64,000 bases of DNA from Cordia subcordata (GCA_028554755.1 JAPTOF010000020.1:6701001-6765000), one strand, 5' to 3'; positions 35,907-47,897 are shown, numbered from the stretch's first letter. The notes: generated by a model not told the origin, from the letters alone. Numbers and translations are program-made.

Positions 35907-36665
35907 AATCAAGTTTTAAAGTTTTCATTTTCTTTCTTATTGTAAATTTTGAAAGTTTTAATAATATTCTGAGAGTTTCAATCGAAGGTGTTGTTATTTT
36001 TATTTTTCTATTTTATTTTTATTTGTGTTGTTGGATTGGCCTAATAGAAGGCTAAATCCTTAATGGATCATAATAACACTATACTATTATAGAGCATGCC
36101 TTAGGCCATCTTAGACCTTGAGAATAACCCTCAAATACTCCAAAGACATTGTTAAGGTCTTAAGGTTAAGATATGTATCAGGTAGCCTCTGAGATGATGG
36201 TAGGAAATATATGGCCAGGTTCTCATGGAACTTTGGTGCCCATTTCTGCCGTTTTGAAATTTGTTCGCGCTCTTGTGGGATGTTTTGAGTTTCAGCAGGA
36301 ATTTGGAAATATATTAAGGTAACATCCATGTATCTCTCCTTCCCAGCTAATCTGAGACATAGCCCAAGCTTAAGAACTCATCCATGTTCGTGGACTGTTG
36401 TCTATTTGCAGTCTTATTCCCTGGACCACAGTTGGTATTAGAGCCGAGTAAGCCTGTAAAAGATTCCTCCGCCCAAGAAGGAGGGTGGGCAATCCATGGG
36501 GGGTTCTCACAGCATGACCTGTGACGAAGTGTTGGCTCTTACTCCCAGGTTATCCCGAAGACCAGGGATTGGGTCCTGGCGCTTGGGTTGCAGTGTCGAG
36601 AGGCCTGTGTAAAAGGCGGCTCTGAGATATCTTGGTTGTCATGGCCCCCACGCAGAGCTACTGTG
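35907..36665 (+). other. Viral leader with tRNA-Met primer binding site
   Basis: Non-coding leader. TGGTATTAGAGCC at 36433-36445 matches the initiator tRNA-Met primer site of caulimovirids except for one C-to-T change. The 215 bases after it (36450-36660) are strikingly GC-rich for this window (GGAGGGTGGGC, GGGTCCTGGCGCTTGGG, TGGCCCCCACGC) and contain complementary blocks that could fold. The leader continues, across the circular junction, at 28623. Confidence 0.75.
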
Positions 36666-36714
36666 ATATATATATGTATATATACATATACATATATGTA
36701 TATGTACGTATATA
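36666..36714. repeat. TA-rich tract at right border of the endogenous virus
   Basis: (TA)n with TG/CA interruptions, composition like the left tract at 28540-28622. Together they bracket exactly one viral genome length. Confidence 0.8.
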
Positions 36715-37705
36715 TTTTTTAAAAAAATATGGAAAGAGATGACAAAAGCTCTTTTTACTTACAAAAACCTAGAGTTGTTTCTTAAAAGTTCTTTCAATCA
36801 GTTACTTGGATTTTTGTTAACAAGTTTTCATTTAGATAGCACGTCTAACCATCTAGACTTTTAAGTTGATTCTTGGTATGATTTGTTATAAAATAACTAC
36901 AAAATTGAACAAGAGAAATAAAGAGTTAAATAAGAAAAATAAAGAGAATATAAATAATAAGAGGATATATAAAAGAGAGAAGATGAGAGAATATTTTATT
37001 GCTTGTCTTGATAGTTGGTATAACTTTATAATATAGAAATCATTATTTATAGGGACAATACAAGAGTAGTTAGAGAGAGTTAGAATTTACATGGAGTTAA
37101 AATATATAAGCCCATCTAACATTATCTCGTAAGAGTCCAGACAATTATGAACCATATCTAGAATTTAGATTTTAGATAACAATAAACTAGCCCTAATATG
37201 CATATATCCAGAATAATTAATAATTTCATAACATGATTCTCTTTATTGTCTTATTTTTATTTCCTTACTTCATTTAATCTTTTGGTCCAACCCTTATCCA
37301 TCTCATGAACATATATATAATTAGGCTTTCAAGAAAACTTTTTACACAATATTCAATGATATGAGAAAAAAATAACGATAGATTTAAGAATGACATCACA
37401 AAGTACAGGTATATACGTACACATGCACTTTTAAACTTGGAAAATGATTCCAAACTTTTTAATATATTTCCTAGTTTTATAAAAGAGAAAATATATGAAA
37501 GCTATTGACAAGTAAACATATTTTTTTAATTTTAATTTATAGTATAGAAACCTGTTCTAAATTTTTAATTGTTAATCGCATTTGTAATTATTTTATGAAT
37601 TTTTTTTACAAAAAATAATAAATCTAATTTTATTAAAAAAACTAAAGTTAAAAAATGACCAACTTCTTGTAAAAATTTTGAAAAAGCTGTTTGGAGATGG
37701 CTAAG
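36715..37705. other. AT-rich sequence, no gene seen
   Basis: About 1 kb without recognisable genes. A segment 36884-37181 begins TGTTATA and ends ATAACA and has an LTR-like composition (TATAAAAGAGAG near 36970), but flanking target duplications are absent. The paralogous site at 52400 lacks this whole stretch, so it was inserted or arrived with the virus. Confidence 0.5.
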
Positions 37706-37924
37706 GGCTTGTTTGGATTGGATTTTTTCAAAAGTGTTTTTTTTAATAGCTTTTGAAAAACAATTTTTTTTTTAGAAGCTGAAAATTCTAGCTTCTAAAA
37801 AAAGCTGTATTTGAGCTTTTTTTTAAAAGTTTTAACTTCTTTAGAAGCTAAATCAAATAATTATTATAAATTTAATGTAACTTTTTTCAAAAAAATTATT
37901 TTTTCCTAAAAAAAATGCCAATCC
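37706..37924. mobile_element. MITE of the type embedded in the macrosatellite
   Basis: GGCTTGTTTGGATTGGATTT at the left and ...AAAATGCCAATCC at the right form an imperfect inverted pair, flanked by TAAG on both sides. Its interior (AGAAGCTGAAAATTCTAGCTTCT, AAATTTAATGTAAC) matches the second MITE of each 1.83-kb unit, so this is a free-standing copy. Confidence 0.7.
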
Positions 37925-38047
37925 TAAGTAATAAGAGTTCTCCTTTTCTTCTTGTCAGAAGACATATATAAAAGACAAAGGGTGGGAGCGGAACCAGGTG
38001 ACATGAGGGCCCCAAGTCCCCTCACGCCTTAAGAAGGTATATATTAG

Positions 38048-38972
38048 TAGGGGTGGAAATCGGATCAGATTTTCAGATAATCGGGTTTTTTGGGTTTCAG
38101 GTGGGAAAAAACTAGCCGATTTGGTAATTAAATAGTAATCATTCGGCTGGATATCGGATTTTTCGGATGCCGGGTTTTTCGGATTCGAATATTTGGATAC
38201 CTGACATTTCTATGAAATTAAAAAATACAAAATTGTTTACTATTTTTTTTTTGCGGTAAGTTAGCAAATACATTCATTGATAGTTAAACTAATTACGTCC
38301 ATGTATACAAATAACACAATGGTCAAAACTAAGCATCGGCTCCAATAAACAAGAGATGTCGGGTATACAATAAACTAAGTATCGGCTCCAATAAAAGAAA
38401 AGAGATTGTTCAAAATGATAATATATAAATCAACTCTTTTTAAAATATAAAGACATTTTCATCATAACTATGAACCAAACAAAAAGGAAAAATTAATAAA
38501 TATTAACTATACAAATATATTTCCACATTTATCTAACTTAAACATAACAAATATTTATGCTAAATTAATGTTATATTTTGTTAATTCTAATTATATTATT
38601 CAATTCAGTTGTCTAACTTATTTACAAATAGTTTAATTATGTTATTTAACTTCTCATTACTTTTGTAGAATACCTTTTTTTTCTCTTTTTTTAATTGTAC
38701 ATTTTAATATTAATACATTATATAAAATGTGTGTTTATATATATGTTATATTAGAATATTATGGTGAATGATTTACCATGGGATGGTGTGTGTGTGTGTG
38801 TATTTTTTTGGATTTTTCGGATCGAGTTTGGGTAGGAAAAAACTACCCGATCTACTACTTGATATCCGCTGATTTTTTCAGATATTGGATTCGAAATTTT
38901 TGCATTTTTTCCATCCGATCACGTTTGGGTCTGGGTTTGGGTTTGGATCCCCGATCCAAATTTCCACCCCTA
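38048..38972. mobile_element. Non-autonomous hAT-type element
   Basis: 925 bp with inverted ends TAGGGGTGGAAATCGGATC and, inverted, TAGGGGTGGAAATTTGGATC. It is flanked by the perfect 8-bp duplication TATATTAG (38040-38047 and 38973-38980). The subterminal regions are rich in GGATTTTTCGGAT / ATCCGAT motifs, possibly transposase binding repeats. There is no transposase; the interior is AT-rich with a TG microsatellite near 38785. Eight-base duplications and short TIRs are diagnostic for hAT. Confidence 0.88.
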
Positions 38973-39044
38973 TATATTAGTTTGTATAAATTTTTTTGAA
39001 AAATCTTTTCTGTGACCCTCTTTAATTTTTTCTCCTTTTTCTCG

Positions 39045-39395
39045 TTTGAAAATTTTCTTGTAGTGATTTTTCAATATAAACTTTCTAATTAGATAAATAT
39101 TTTATTGATCAAATTTTGTAATAATTAAATAATTTTGAAAAATAAATTTTAATAATACTTCATTTATTTATTTTGTTCACTAGGTATTTAGAGTTTTTTG
39201 TTGCATGATATTATAAATTTAAGAAAGTTCATAAATTTTATGGAGTTTTTCACAAAAAATTTATTTATTTATAGAATTTCTTCAAATGTAATTTTTTTAG
39301 TTAGATAAATTCATAAATGAGGGAAGAACTTAATTTTGATTGATCAAATCAATAAATTTTACTTTACATAATCTTGTAGTATTGTTTTACACTAA
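39045..39395. repeat. Dispersed repeat, copy 1
   Basis: A 340-bp AT-rich segment (GTAGTGATTTTTCAATATAA ... AATAAATTTTACTTTACATA) that recurs, diverged, at 46686-47000 and 52535-52915, and in inverted orientation at about 40390-40650 and 40945-41210. At 46.7 and 52.5 kb it lies upstream of the RING-gene 3' side, so the copies are parts of larger duplicated blocks. Confidence 0.65.
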
Positions 39396-40281
39396 TTTAT
39401 ACTTCAAATCTATCTATTATACTACAGTTATCACTGCATCCATTTTCTTTATTGCCCATTTTTTGCTACTTATAAATTATGTCATGTTTCAGCATTATCA
39501 TCCGTTGGATTAATCCTTATCAATGGCCTAGAATTTGGCCCCAATTTTGTTCCCTACTTGTTGTGTTTCCATCATTTTGACTTCAATTACAATTTCTTTC
39601 CGTTTCCAGTTACCATATCAGTAGTTACTTTTCATGATAATGGGAGACGATTGCTACATTATTGAATATTAAACGAACATTAATGGCGTAAAAATTTATT
39701 TTCTGAAGCCACCTTCTTCATTTTTATTTGAACCAAATGATGAAAAAAGAACAATTTTTGTTTTTGATATCAAGTTTTGCTTGACCCAATCGGGATGCGT
39801 ATCCCAACCTTGGCCAAATGCTATGCAAAGCACAGAATTTTCTTACAATAGGTACCACATAAATTATATCAATTATTCTTTCATTATACTTCCAGTAGCA
39901 AGAGTAATTTACTAATTTTCACTGTACTTGTAATTTTTTTAAAACCAAGTTTAACACATAAACAAAAGTCAAGTTTGCGTTTTATCTAAAACTTTTCCAA
40001 GCTTATGCTGAAATCGTTGGTTGTGTCTGTGTGAGAGAGAATTTTTGTTTTTTATTAATTGTTATGCATATGTTTGATAAAAAATAAAAAATAAAAAATG
40101 AATGAGTAAAGTAAGGGTATTAATGTCCTTTTTGCTATAAATTTTAACAATGCTAGGAGAATATATACGATGGTTGTGCATGGATCTTTTACTCACCGCA
40201 GAAGCTTATTGTGAAACTTTTGACACTATAGGAGGGTGTTGTACACTTATGATAGACCACAAGGAGTCTAATACATTTTAC
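39396..40281. other. Intergenic sequence, no gene seen
   Basis: AT-rich, without an ORF or repeat that I could identify. Confidence 0.5.
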
Positions 40282-41385
40282 CCTATATATAACAATAATC
40301 ATAACAATAAATATTGGTGATATTAGATTTTCTAGCCATAAACAATCATAAAAATGCTATTTAGTAAAATAATATAAGATTATGTTAAAAATGTTTACTG
40401 ATTCAATCAATAAAATTAAGTTCTTCTCTCTTTTATGAAATCATCTAGTCAAAATGACAAATAAATTACGTTTGAAAAAACTCCCTTGATAAATTCTCAA
40501 TGAAAAGCCCTCCAAAGTTTATAAACTTTTTGAGTTTATATATCTTGTAAGAAAAAACTCTAATTACCTAACCAACAAAATAAATAAAATTAAGTGTTAC
40601 TAAAATTTATACGCTGAATACTCATTTATTACAAACATTTAACCACTAAAATATTATTTAAATCGAAAAACGTATATTAAAAAATTACTACGAAAAGAAC
40701 TTCAAACCAAAAAAACGAGAAAAAAATAACAGGCGCCATGAAATTTTTCTTTGTTAAATTTTACATAGTTAATTTTTTGAAGTTCAGGGTTTTTTTTTTT
40801 TTTTGGGGGGGGGGGGGGGTAAGGGGAGGGGGCTTGGACCTTATATAACAATAGTCATAACAATAAATATTGGTGATATTAGATTTTCTAGCCATAAACA
40901 AGCATAAAAATGCTATTTATTAAAATAATATAAGATTATGTTAAAAAAGTTTACTGATTCAATCAATAAAATTAAGTTCTTCTCTCTTTTATGAAATTAT
41001 CTAGTCAAAATGACGAATAAATTACGTTTGAAAAAACTCCTTGATAAATTCTCAATGAAAAGCCCTCCAAAGTTTATAAACTTTTTTGAGTTTATATATC
41101 GTGTAAAAAAAACTCTAATTACCTAACCAACAAAATAAATAAAATTAAGTGTTACTAAAATTTATACGCTGAATACTCATTTATTACAAACATTTAACCA
41201 CTAAAATATTATTTAAATTGAAAATTGTATATTAAAAAATTACTACGAAAAGAACTTCAAACCAAAAAAGGAGAAAAAATTAATAGGCGCCATGAAATTT
41301 TTCTTTGTTAAATTTTACATAGTTAATTTTTTGAAGTTCAGGTTTTTTTTTTTTTTGGGAGGGGAGGCAGCTTGGACCTTATATC
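40282..41385. repeat. ~555-bp direct tandem duplication
   Basis: Two adjacent copies (40282-40837 and 40838-41385), over 95% alike by eye, each running from CATAACAATAAATATTGG to a T-run followed by a G-run and CTTGGACCTTATAT. The first copy ends with about 15 T and 15 G in a row (40790-40819). Each copy contains the dispersed repeat of 39045 in inverted orientation. Confidence 0.85.
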
Positions 41386-42260
41386 ATGGTCCTTCAGGTG
41401 CACAGAACACTATGCACATACTGTTGCATGAATATTACGTGCTACTATTCACACAATAGTAAACTTAAAAAAAAATTATCATGCTCATCCATATGCATTT
41501 GTTCACCACATCACAACTATTTGTTTAGTAACTTTTATATATACATCAAATATTTGTTCATTACCGTATAACTATTTGTTTACTAACTTTCATATATATA
41601 TATATATATATATCAAATATTTGTTTATTACCCCATAACTATTTGTTCACGTTCCACAACTATTTGTTCATTGACTATTTGTTTATTGCCTACAACTATT
41701 TATTCACTGAATTTCGTATATACATCAAATATTTGTTTATACTCCATAACTATTTGTTCACTGCTCTTATACATACAGACACAAAACATAAACATACATG
41801 TATGTATGCATACTTGAAGGTCAAGATGAGTTTTAATGGTGAATTGATCTTGGAGAGTCCAAACACTACGTGAGAGGTATAGTTAAAATCGCGACAAGGA
41901 GCAAAAGAGTTTGGTAGTTACAGTACGACAAGAAATTTTCGCCAACATGAGGAAGAAGACGACAGGATTTAATGGTAAATCACCACCTAATAGGTTTTCT
42001 TAAACATGATGCATAACATTACGATCAACGAATGAAGGTGAATTTTGTGGTGATATTTATTTGGCTTGAAATAATCGGTAATGTCATTGGTGAAGCAAAG
42101 AAGAAAAAGAGAAGAAGAGAGAAGAACGAAGAGAAAGAAAGGAGAGGGGGAGAGAGAGAGAGAGAGACGTGACGCGCTGCTAAGCTGTTTTTTTTTTTTT
42201 AATGTAAAAGAGCATGATGCTTTGCAGGAATACCATGGTAACGGACCATAGTATAATTTG
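41386..42260. repeat. Minisatellite-rich segment with possible inverted ends
   Basis: Between 41505 and 41770 the motif ACTATTTGTTYAYT and the phrase TATATACATCAAATATTTG recur several times in irregular tandem array. The segment starts TATATCATGGTCC and ends GGACCATAGTATA, an imperfect inverted pair, so it may be a transposon carrying a minisatellite. A GA microsatellite sits at 42150-42167. No gene. Confidence 0.55.
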
Positions 42261-43362
42261 CAGAGGAGGGGCTATTTGGTCCCGGGTCCATAACATTGTT
42301 ATTTTTTCTTTAAATTTGTCTTTATTATTTTAAAATATTCAAATTAACTAGTTCTTAATATTCCATAAATATAGTTAAATTGGTGTCTATTATCTCAAAA
42401 CAGTTATATTAGTTTTTAAGGTTTCATAAATTTCTTCAATTAGTTTTCAAAATGAGTAAAATAATAGAAATTAATTTTAAATATATATATATATACATAT
42501 ATATATATGTATGTGTGTATGTATGTATATATCTGTATATGTGTATATGTATGTATGTTTTAAAGTAGTATTTATCCCTTTTTTATCAATGACATGTGTC
42601 ATCATGTCATCACTTTTTGTCTTCCCAAAAAGATTTTGAGTTCAATTCTTTTATCAATGTAAAATCATTTCCTGATCTACTTATCTAAATATGTTTACAA
42701 AATGATGAAAGTGCGACCATCTAATCTAACTGTAAATTTTCTTTCTAAAATTATTTTATTTTATAAAATTATAATTAGTATTGAAAAATTGTCTAAAATT
42801 TAATTTTTGGCCATTTGCTAATTTTCTCAATTGAGAAAGTATTTTAAGTGCTTATTTCGGTTGCTTATAAGCATTTTTTGCAAAAAGTTTGTGGGATTTG
42901 TTTTGATTTTCAGTGCTTATATGCACCTTTTTATGAAAAATTAGTGAGATTTACTTTTTATTTTTGGTGCTTAGAAACACCCAAATAACCACAACCAAAC
43001 AGGCTGTAAGATAACAGGACATGTTTCCGAGTGTAATCACAACTTTATTTCGGGCTTGTTGAAATTAGTTTATTTTCATATATATATATATATATATATT
43101 AAGAAGTATATATATCCTTTTATAATAATTAAGTATATGGCTTAATTTGTTTTTTTTAAAAAAAAATTAAAGCTCTAAGTTCAAACTCAAATTTTTCTGG
43201 AAATAAAAAAAAAAAAAAGAAAAATTCTCAAAGTCAGTACTTTTCGGAAGTTATAAAAGAGACCATACTTTTCGTAATGGGGCATTAATTAATGTTAGTA
43301 TTATTTGTTAGAAGTCATTTTGTTCAATTGACTTACGATATCTACTTTAATATTGTTTGTAG
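42261..43362. other. AT-rich intergenic sequence with microsatellites
   Basis: TA/TG microsatellites at about 42480-42560 and 43078-43100. No gene apart from possible vanished upstream exons of the Nudix remnant that follows; none could be recognised. Confidence 0.5.
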
Positions 43363-43648
<286 letters not shown>

Positions 43649-43795
43649 GAATGTTGTGTAGATGGGTTGGGTAATTTTCAATTACTAGAATACAATAGCG
43701 AACTAGAGATATAGGAGAAAAAAATGAAAAAAGGATAATGATGATGATGATGCAAGAATACACAAAGTTAACGTGGTTCGTCAATTATACTTATG

Positions 43796-44188
43796 CTCTG
43801 TTTGGTTTAGTCGTGAAATTTCAACTATTGATGAGCTATAGAGCTTTTAGCAGTAGAACTTTGGTAAAAATGTTGTTGAATAAAGAGAGTTGATTGTTTA
43901 GCCTTGTAGTTTAGAAACTGAGCTTTTGGTAGTTTTGAAGTTAATATTGGACCTTAAAAAATATAGAACAATATTTTTGAAAAAAAAAAATGAAGAGAAA
44001 CAATGTCTAACATGACATAAAGCAGCTTTCCAAAAACTATTTTTTCAAAAGCTCCAACAATTTTTTAGCTTTTTCCAGTTTTAGTTTTATGTAAAAAATT
44101 TTTTAAAAATAAGCCAAAGAAATCATTTTCAACTTTTAGACTTATAGAAAATACTTTTGAATCTTCAAAAATTTAACCAAACAGATTC
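43796..44188. mobile_element. Tourist-like MITE (PIF/Harbinger type)
   Basis: 393 bp, left end TGCTCTGTTTGGTTTAG, right end (inverted) GAATCTGTTTGGTTAAA, flanked by TTA on both sides. No ORF. Confidence 0.7.
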
Positions 44189-45230
44189 TTAATCCCATAT
44201 ACATAATCTCCTTCTGTCACATTTCCTATCTGACTTAACAAAGTGTTTATAATTAACATGCAAATTGTGTGCAAATATGAGTATGAATTTGAACAAAATG
44301 GTTATAAATTTAGACAAAAGTACCCAATATATTTATGAATAATTAATTACTTAAGTCTCATGGCTTTTTCAATTAGTTATTTATCCCTTTCCACGTTCTT
44401 GCCATAATTTTTCTATTAAAGTTAGGTAAATAACAGAAAATAGGAGAGTATGTCACTTCTCAAAAAGCCCAAGGGAGTTAAAAAGTGCATTTTATAAGAT
44501 AGGTCTGTAAGTAGCTTTGGCCTCTTTAGATTTCTTTTTCTTTTTTTTTTTTCCCCAAAAAATGAGTCTACAAGAAAAAAAGAATGTATTTCTTTTTTCC
44601 AATGGATGCATGTTTGATTGACTTTTAAAATAGAATAGAAAGTCTTTTAAAAAGCTGACCTTTGGAAAGAAACAAACTTTTCAAAAAAGTGTTTTTTTTT
44701 TTTTTTCAAAAAGGTTTTACAAAGACACAAATTAGAAGGCAATCCAAACTAACCCTTTATCCAAACTTAAATTATGGAGAAACAACTTAAGTCATAATGG
44801 ACAAGTTAAGTATCAAGAATTTGGATTTCCTGTTGCGTGCTTAAGTTTCATTCCTTCACATATATAATTTTTATCTCCCTAAATTGGTAGTATGTACTCG
44901 GCATGCAGCTAAGTTGGTCAATCCTTCCAAGAATAAAATCTGAAATGAAAGTTTTACTTGGAAATTACCAATTGGACTAAAAGAAAATTAGCAATATTTT
45001 ATTCTTTTTTTTCAACAAAATAAAAAAGAAGAAAAGAACAAATAGTAGTATTGTATTCGTCGGACAACGATATACACCGACCTCAGTGAAAAAACAATGT
45101 TCTTTTCAAGAGGCAACTTTGTGTTACTGCCTTGACTCTTCTCGTTTAGTGTTGTTATCTATCAGACCTACTCACTACAGGACAGAGTATTTGCTTTAGA
45201 TTGTGGCTTCTTGGGTTTTAACGATTCACA
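44189..45230. repeat. Duplicated block shared with 50.8-52.0 kb
   Basis: 44210-44460 is related to module A (6189-6440). 44440-45230 is related to 50800-52010, sharing CAAGAATTTGGATTT, GTCAATCCTTCCAAGA and GACTCTTCTCGTTT. It contains a full copy of the T-run MITE (about 44516-44754, TTTGGCCTCTTTAGA to CAATCCAAACTAACCC), whose left half is what each 1.83-kb unit starts with. Confidence 0.7.
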
Positions 45231-46685
45231 ATCCATCTTTGTTTCGGTACGAACAATTTACATGAAATTTACATGTAAAGCACAATTCAAGTTTATTTCG
45301 TTTTACCACGTATTGTTATATCGTTTTATTTTTTCATCTAAAAATATTTGCTGCTTCAATAATCTTTCTTCAACTAATAAATTTAATTTTTAAAATAAAT
45401 TAAATACCATTTTGGTTAATAAAAAAATTTTTCTAAATCAAAATTGTCATTGAATTACATACAATTATTCTAGTCAAGTTTCATAATTTTACATATATGA
45501 TATGTGACCTTGTTTAAAATGGCATGCATGGATCCTTTTTCGAAAACACAAATCCAATAAATATTTTCTTCTTATAAATTTTGTTATATGTAGACAAATT
45601 AGCTTTAAATTAATTTATAATATATATTTAAATATTATAATAACAAAATTTCATAGATATTGCAATCTATATTGTAATGTCACATTTATTATACATTATA
45701 CTAACAAATTTCACAAATATTGCAATCTATATTGTAATGTTACATGTCCTCATTTTATATTTAGTAGTGCCTCATGTCCCTATGTCATGAACTTTTTTCC
45801 CTTCAAATTTTTTCCCTTATTTCATACCATATCTTTAATTGAGTATCGACCTTTTAATCAAGTAATTGATATTAACAACATTATTTCTTAATTTAAATTT
45901 ATTATTTTTTGTAAAGAAAAAATTATTTAAGAATCTAAATTTTGTAAAATCGTAATCTATATTTATACGTTGTATAAACTAATATCTATTACTTTATAAG
46001 TAAAACAATCAATATTGATATCTATTTATGGAGTTTAATTTGAATGTAATGCTAACATTTCATCCATATATGATTCTTTAAAAAGAATTTTTTTGTAGAT
46101 TATTTGATAATTTGTGAATGAGTTGAATTCAAATAAATATCTTATAATCCCACACGTTTTAATTATATTCTATCAATTATTTTCTCCCAAAAGTAAGTTA
46201 AACACCAACAAATGTATTGTTTTTTTTTTTTTTTTTTTTTAGTTTAGATCATTTTTTAACTTTATTTTATTAATTTAAATATTCTACTCAGTTGCAAATC
46301 CTTCATGAAAATATGATTAATATAAAAAACTTACAAAAATCAAATTTTATAAAATAATTTTATATTTTAACCTCGCATAAATTGTGTGTGTATATGCATA
46401 TGTGTGTATAATGAGTTAAAGCTCCTATATATATTATTCATCTTTATCGCTTTTCTACTCATATCAATTTATTTTCTAATTTTACCTTTCTAATTTAAAT
46501 ATCTTATTTAACTATTGCAAATCTGTAATTAAAAAATAATTAGTATTAAAATTTTATTGAAAACTAAATTTTACAAAAAAATTATATTTTATCCTTATAT
46601 TAACTGTAAAAATTAACTATCAACAATAAATAAAGACATAAAAAGTACATATTCTTTCCCGTGCATCATGCTGAATATACTCTAG
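45231..46685. other. AT-rich intergenic sequence
   Basis: No gene. A 45-base phrase around ACAAATTTCATAGATATTGCAATC is locally duplicated (45640-45680 and 45700-45740). The right edge reads CCCGTGCATCATGC and then CTCTAG, which recalls a degenerate Helitron 3' end, placed inside the dispersed repeat at a point where the other copies are uninterrupted. Confidence 0.45.
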
Positions 46686-47369
46686 TAGTGATTTTCAGCA
46701 TACAATTTTTTCAATATGGATAATATTTTATTCACCAAATTTTTATAATAAATAATTAAGTAATTTTGACAAACAAATTTTAATTATACTACATTTATTT
46801 ATTTTGTTTGCTAGGTACTTTTCCTACAAGATAAATATAAGAAAATTTAATAATTTTATGGAACTTTTTCATAGAACTTATTTATTTAGAGAGTTTCTTA
46901 TGTGTAACTTTTCTTGGTTAGATAATTTCATAGAGGAGTGAAGAATTTAATTTTATTAACTAAATTACTAAATTTTGCGTTACATAATTTTTAATAATAT
47001 TTTAATAGTTTTTTATATTTAAATTATCTAATACACCAACTTTATATGTGTTAGTGTTTTTTTAACATTATCTCGACTGCGATTTTTTGTTGAAATATAT
47101 AAATAGATCTCGACCAGCTAATCATAAATTTCTCGTCCGCCTGTCAAATGACCAGCTTCATGACGCGGAGACATACAAAACCATGTGCATAAACCTTAGG
47201 TTGGGGATTCATAAATGAAAGAATCAAGGTAGAATATTATACTTCTGAAAAAAATAAAAGAAAGAAAAGAAAATTGGTGTAAATACAATAACATAATCGT
47301 AGTCCGTAGAGTTGATTACACGTACTTGTAATCATATTTGATTATCTATTGTGTATCCATCTGCACTAA
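46686..47369. repeat. Dispersed repeat copy 2 and 3' flank of RING gene 1
   Basis: 46686-47000 matches 39045 and 52535. 47150-47369 matches 53420-53620 (TGAAAGAATCAAGGTAGAAT, CATAATCGTA, ATCCATCTGCACTAA), the region downstream of the second RING gene. Confidence 0.7.
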
Positions 47370-47897
47370 CAGCCTATTTGGCTAAGCTTATTTGGAACTT
47401 AAAAGCTGTGAATAATTTAAAAATATGGAGGGTACTTCTTTTAGAAGTTTATAAGCTGCAAAATAAGCAGAGTCAAACCGACTCGAAGAGCCCGTTTGAC
47501 TTTGCTTATTTTTAAGTGCTTATAAGTAGGTGTTGCTTATAAGCAAAAAGGTATTTTTAAGCTAATGATAAATAAGCAAAGATGTGTTTAGATAATATGT
47601 TTATAAGTTAATGACGTTTTGGTAAATAAGTGCTCATAAGTAACAATAGTAGCTAAATGACTAAAAAGGGCATGTAATTAATTAATTTGGTAAATAAGTG
47701 TTTCTCAAGTGTAAAAACAAATATGTGATTTAAATAGGCTTGACTACCTAACTTATAAGCACAAAAAAAATAAGTAGCTCCATGTTGCTTTTTTTTTTTT
47801 TTTCCCTCCTGCTTATAGGAAACAGTAAATGGCTTATAAACGAGTTTGTCAAACATGTAATTTTTTATTTTTGGCTTATGCAAAGCCAAACACCCTC
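47370..47897. mobile_element. Tourist-like MITE in the 3' region of RING gene 1
   Basis: 528 bp with ends CAGCCTATTTGGCTAAGC and (inverted) GAGGGTGTTTGGCTTTGC and TAA on both sides. The second RING copy has the uninterrupted site CTGCACTAAGTCTGAG (53610-53625), giving a clean empty-site proof. The insertion ends 26 bases beyond the RING stop codon. An internal GCTTATAAGC-type palindrome is present. Confidence 0.85.

Larger units (their letters stand above)
28623..36665 (+). mobile_element. Endogenous pararetrovirus (Caulimoviridae, florendovirus-like), full length and decayed
   Basis: About 8.04 kb holding, in order, movement protein, capsid, aspartic protease, reverse transcriptase, RNase H, a third ORF of unknown function, a TATA promoter, a leader and a tRNA-Met primer site. 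There are no LTRs, no integrase and no target duplication, as expected for caulimovirids captured by DNA repair. The genome is opened within the leader, between primer site and first ORF. Gene order and insertion in TA-rich DNA match florendoviruses; petuvirus-like relatives are an alternative. At least seventeen in-frame stops and five frameshifts make it non-functional as it stands. Confidence 0.88.

Noticed and set aside
36884..37181. Possible solo copia-type LTR (TGTTATA...ATAACA)
   Set aside because: The ends look right, but the five bases on each side (TGATT and ATAAA) do not match, and no other copy is available for comparison.
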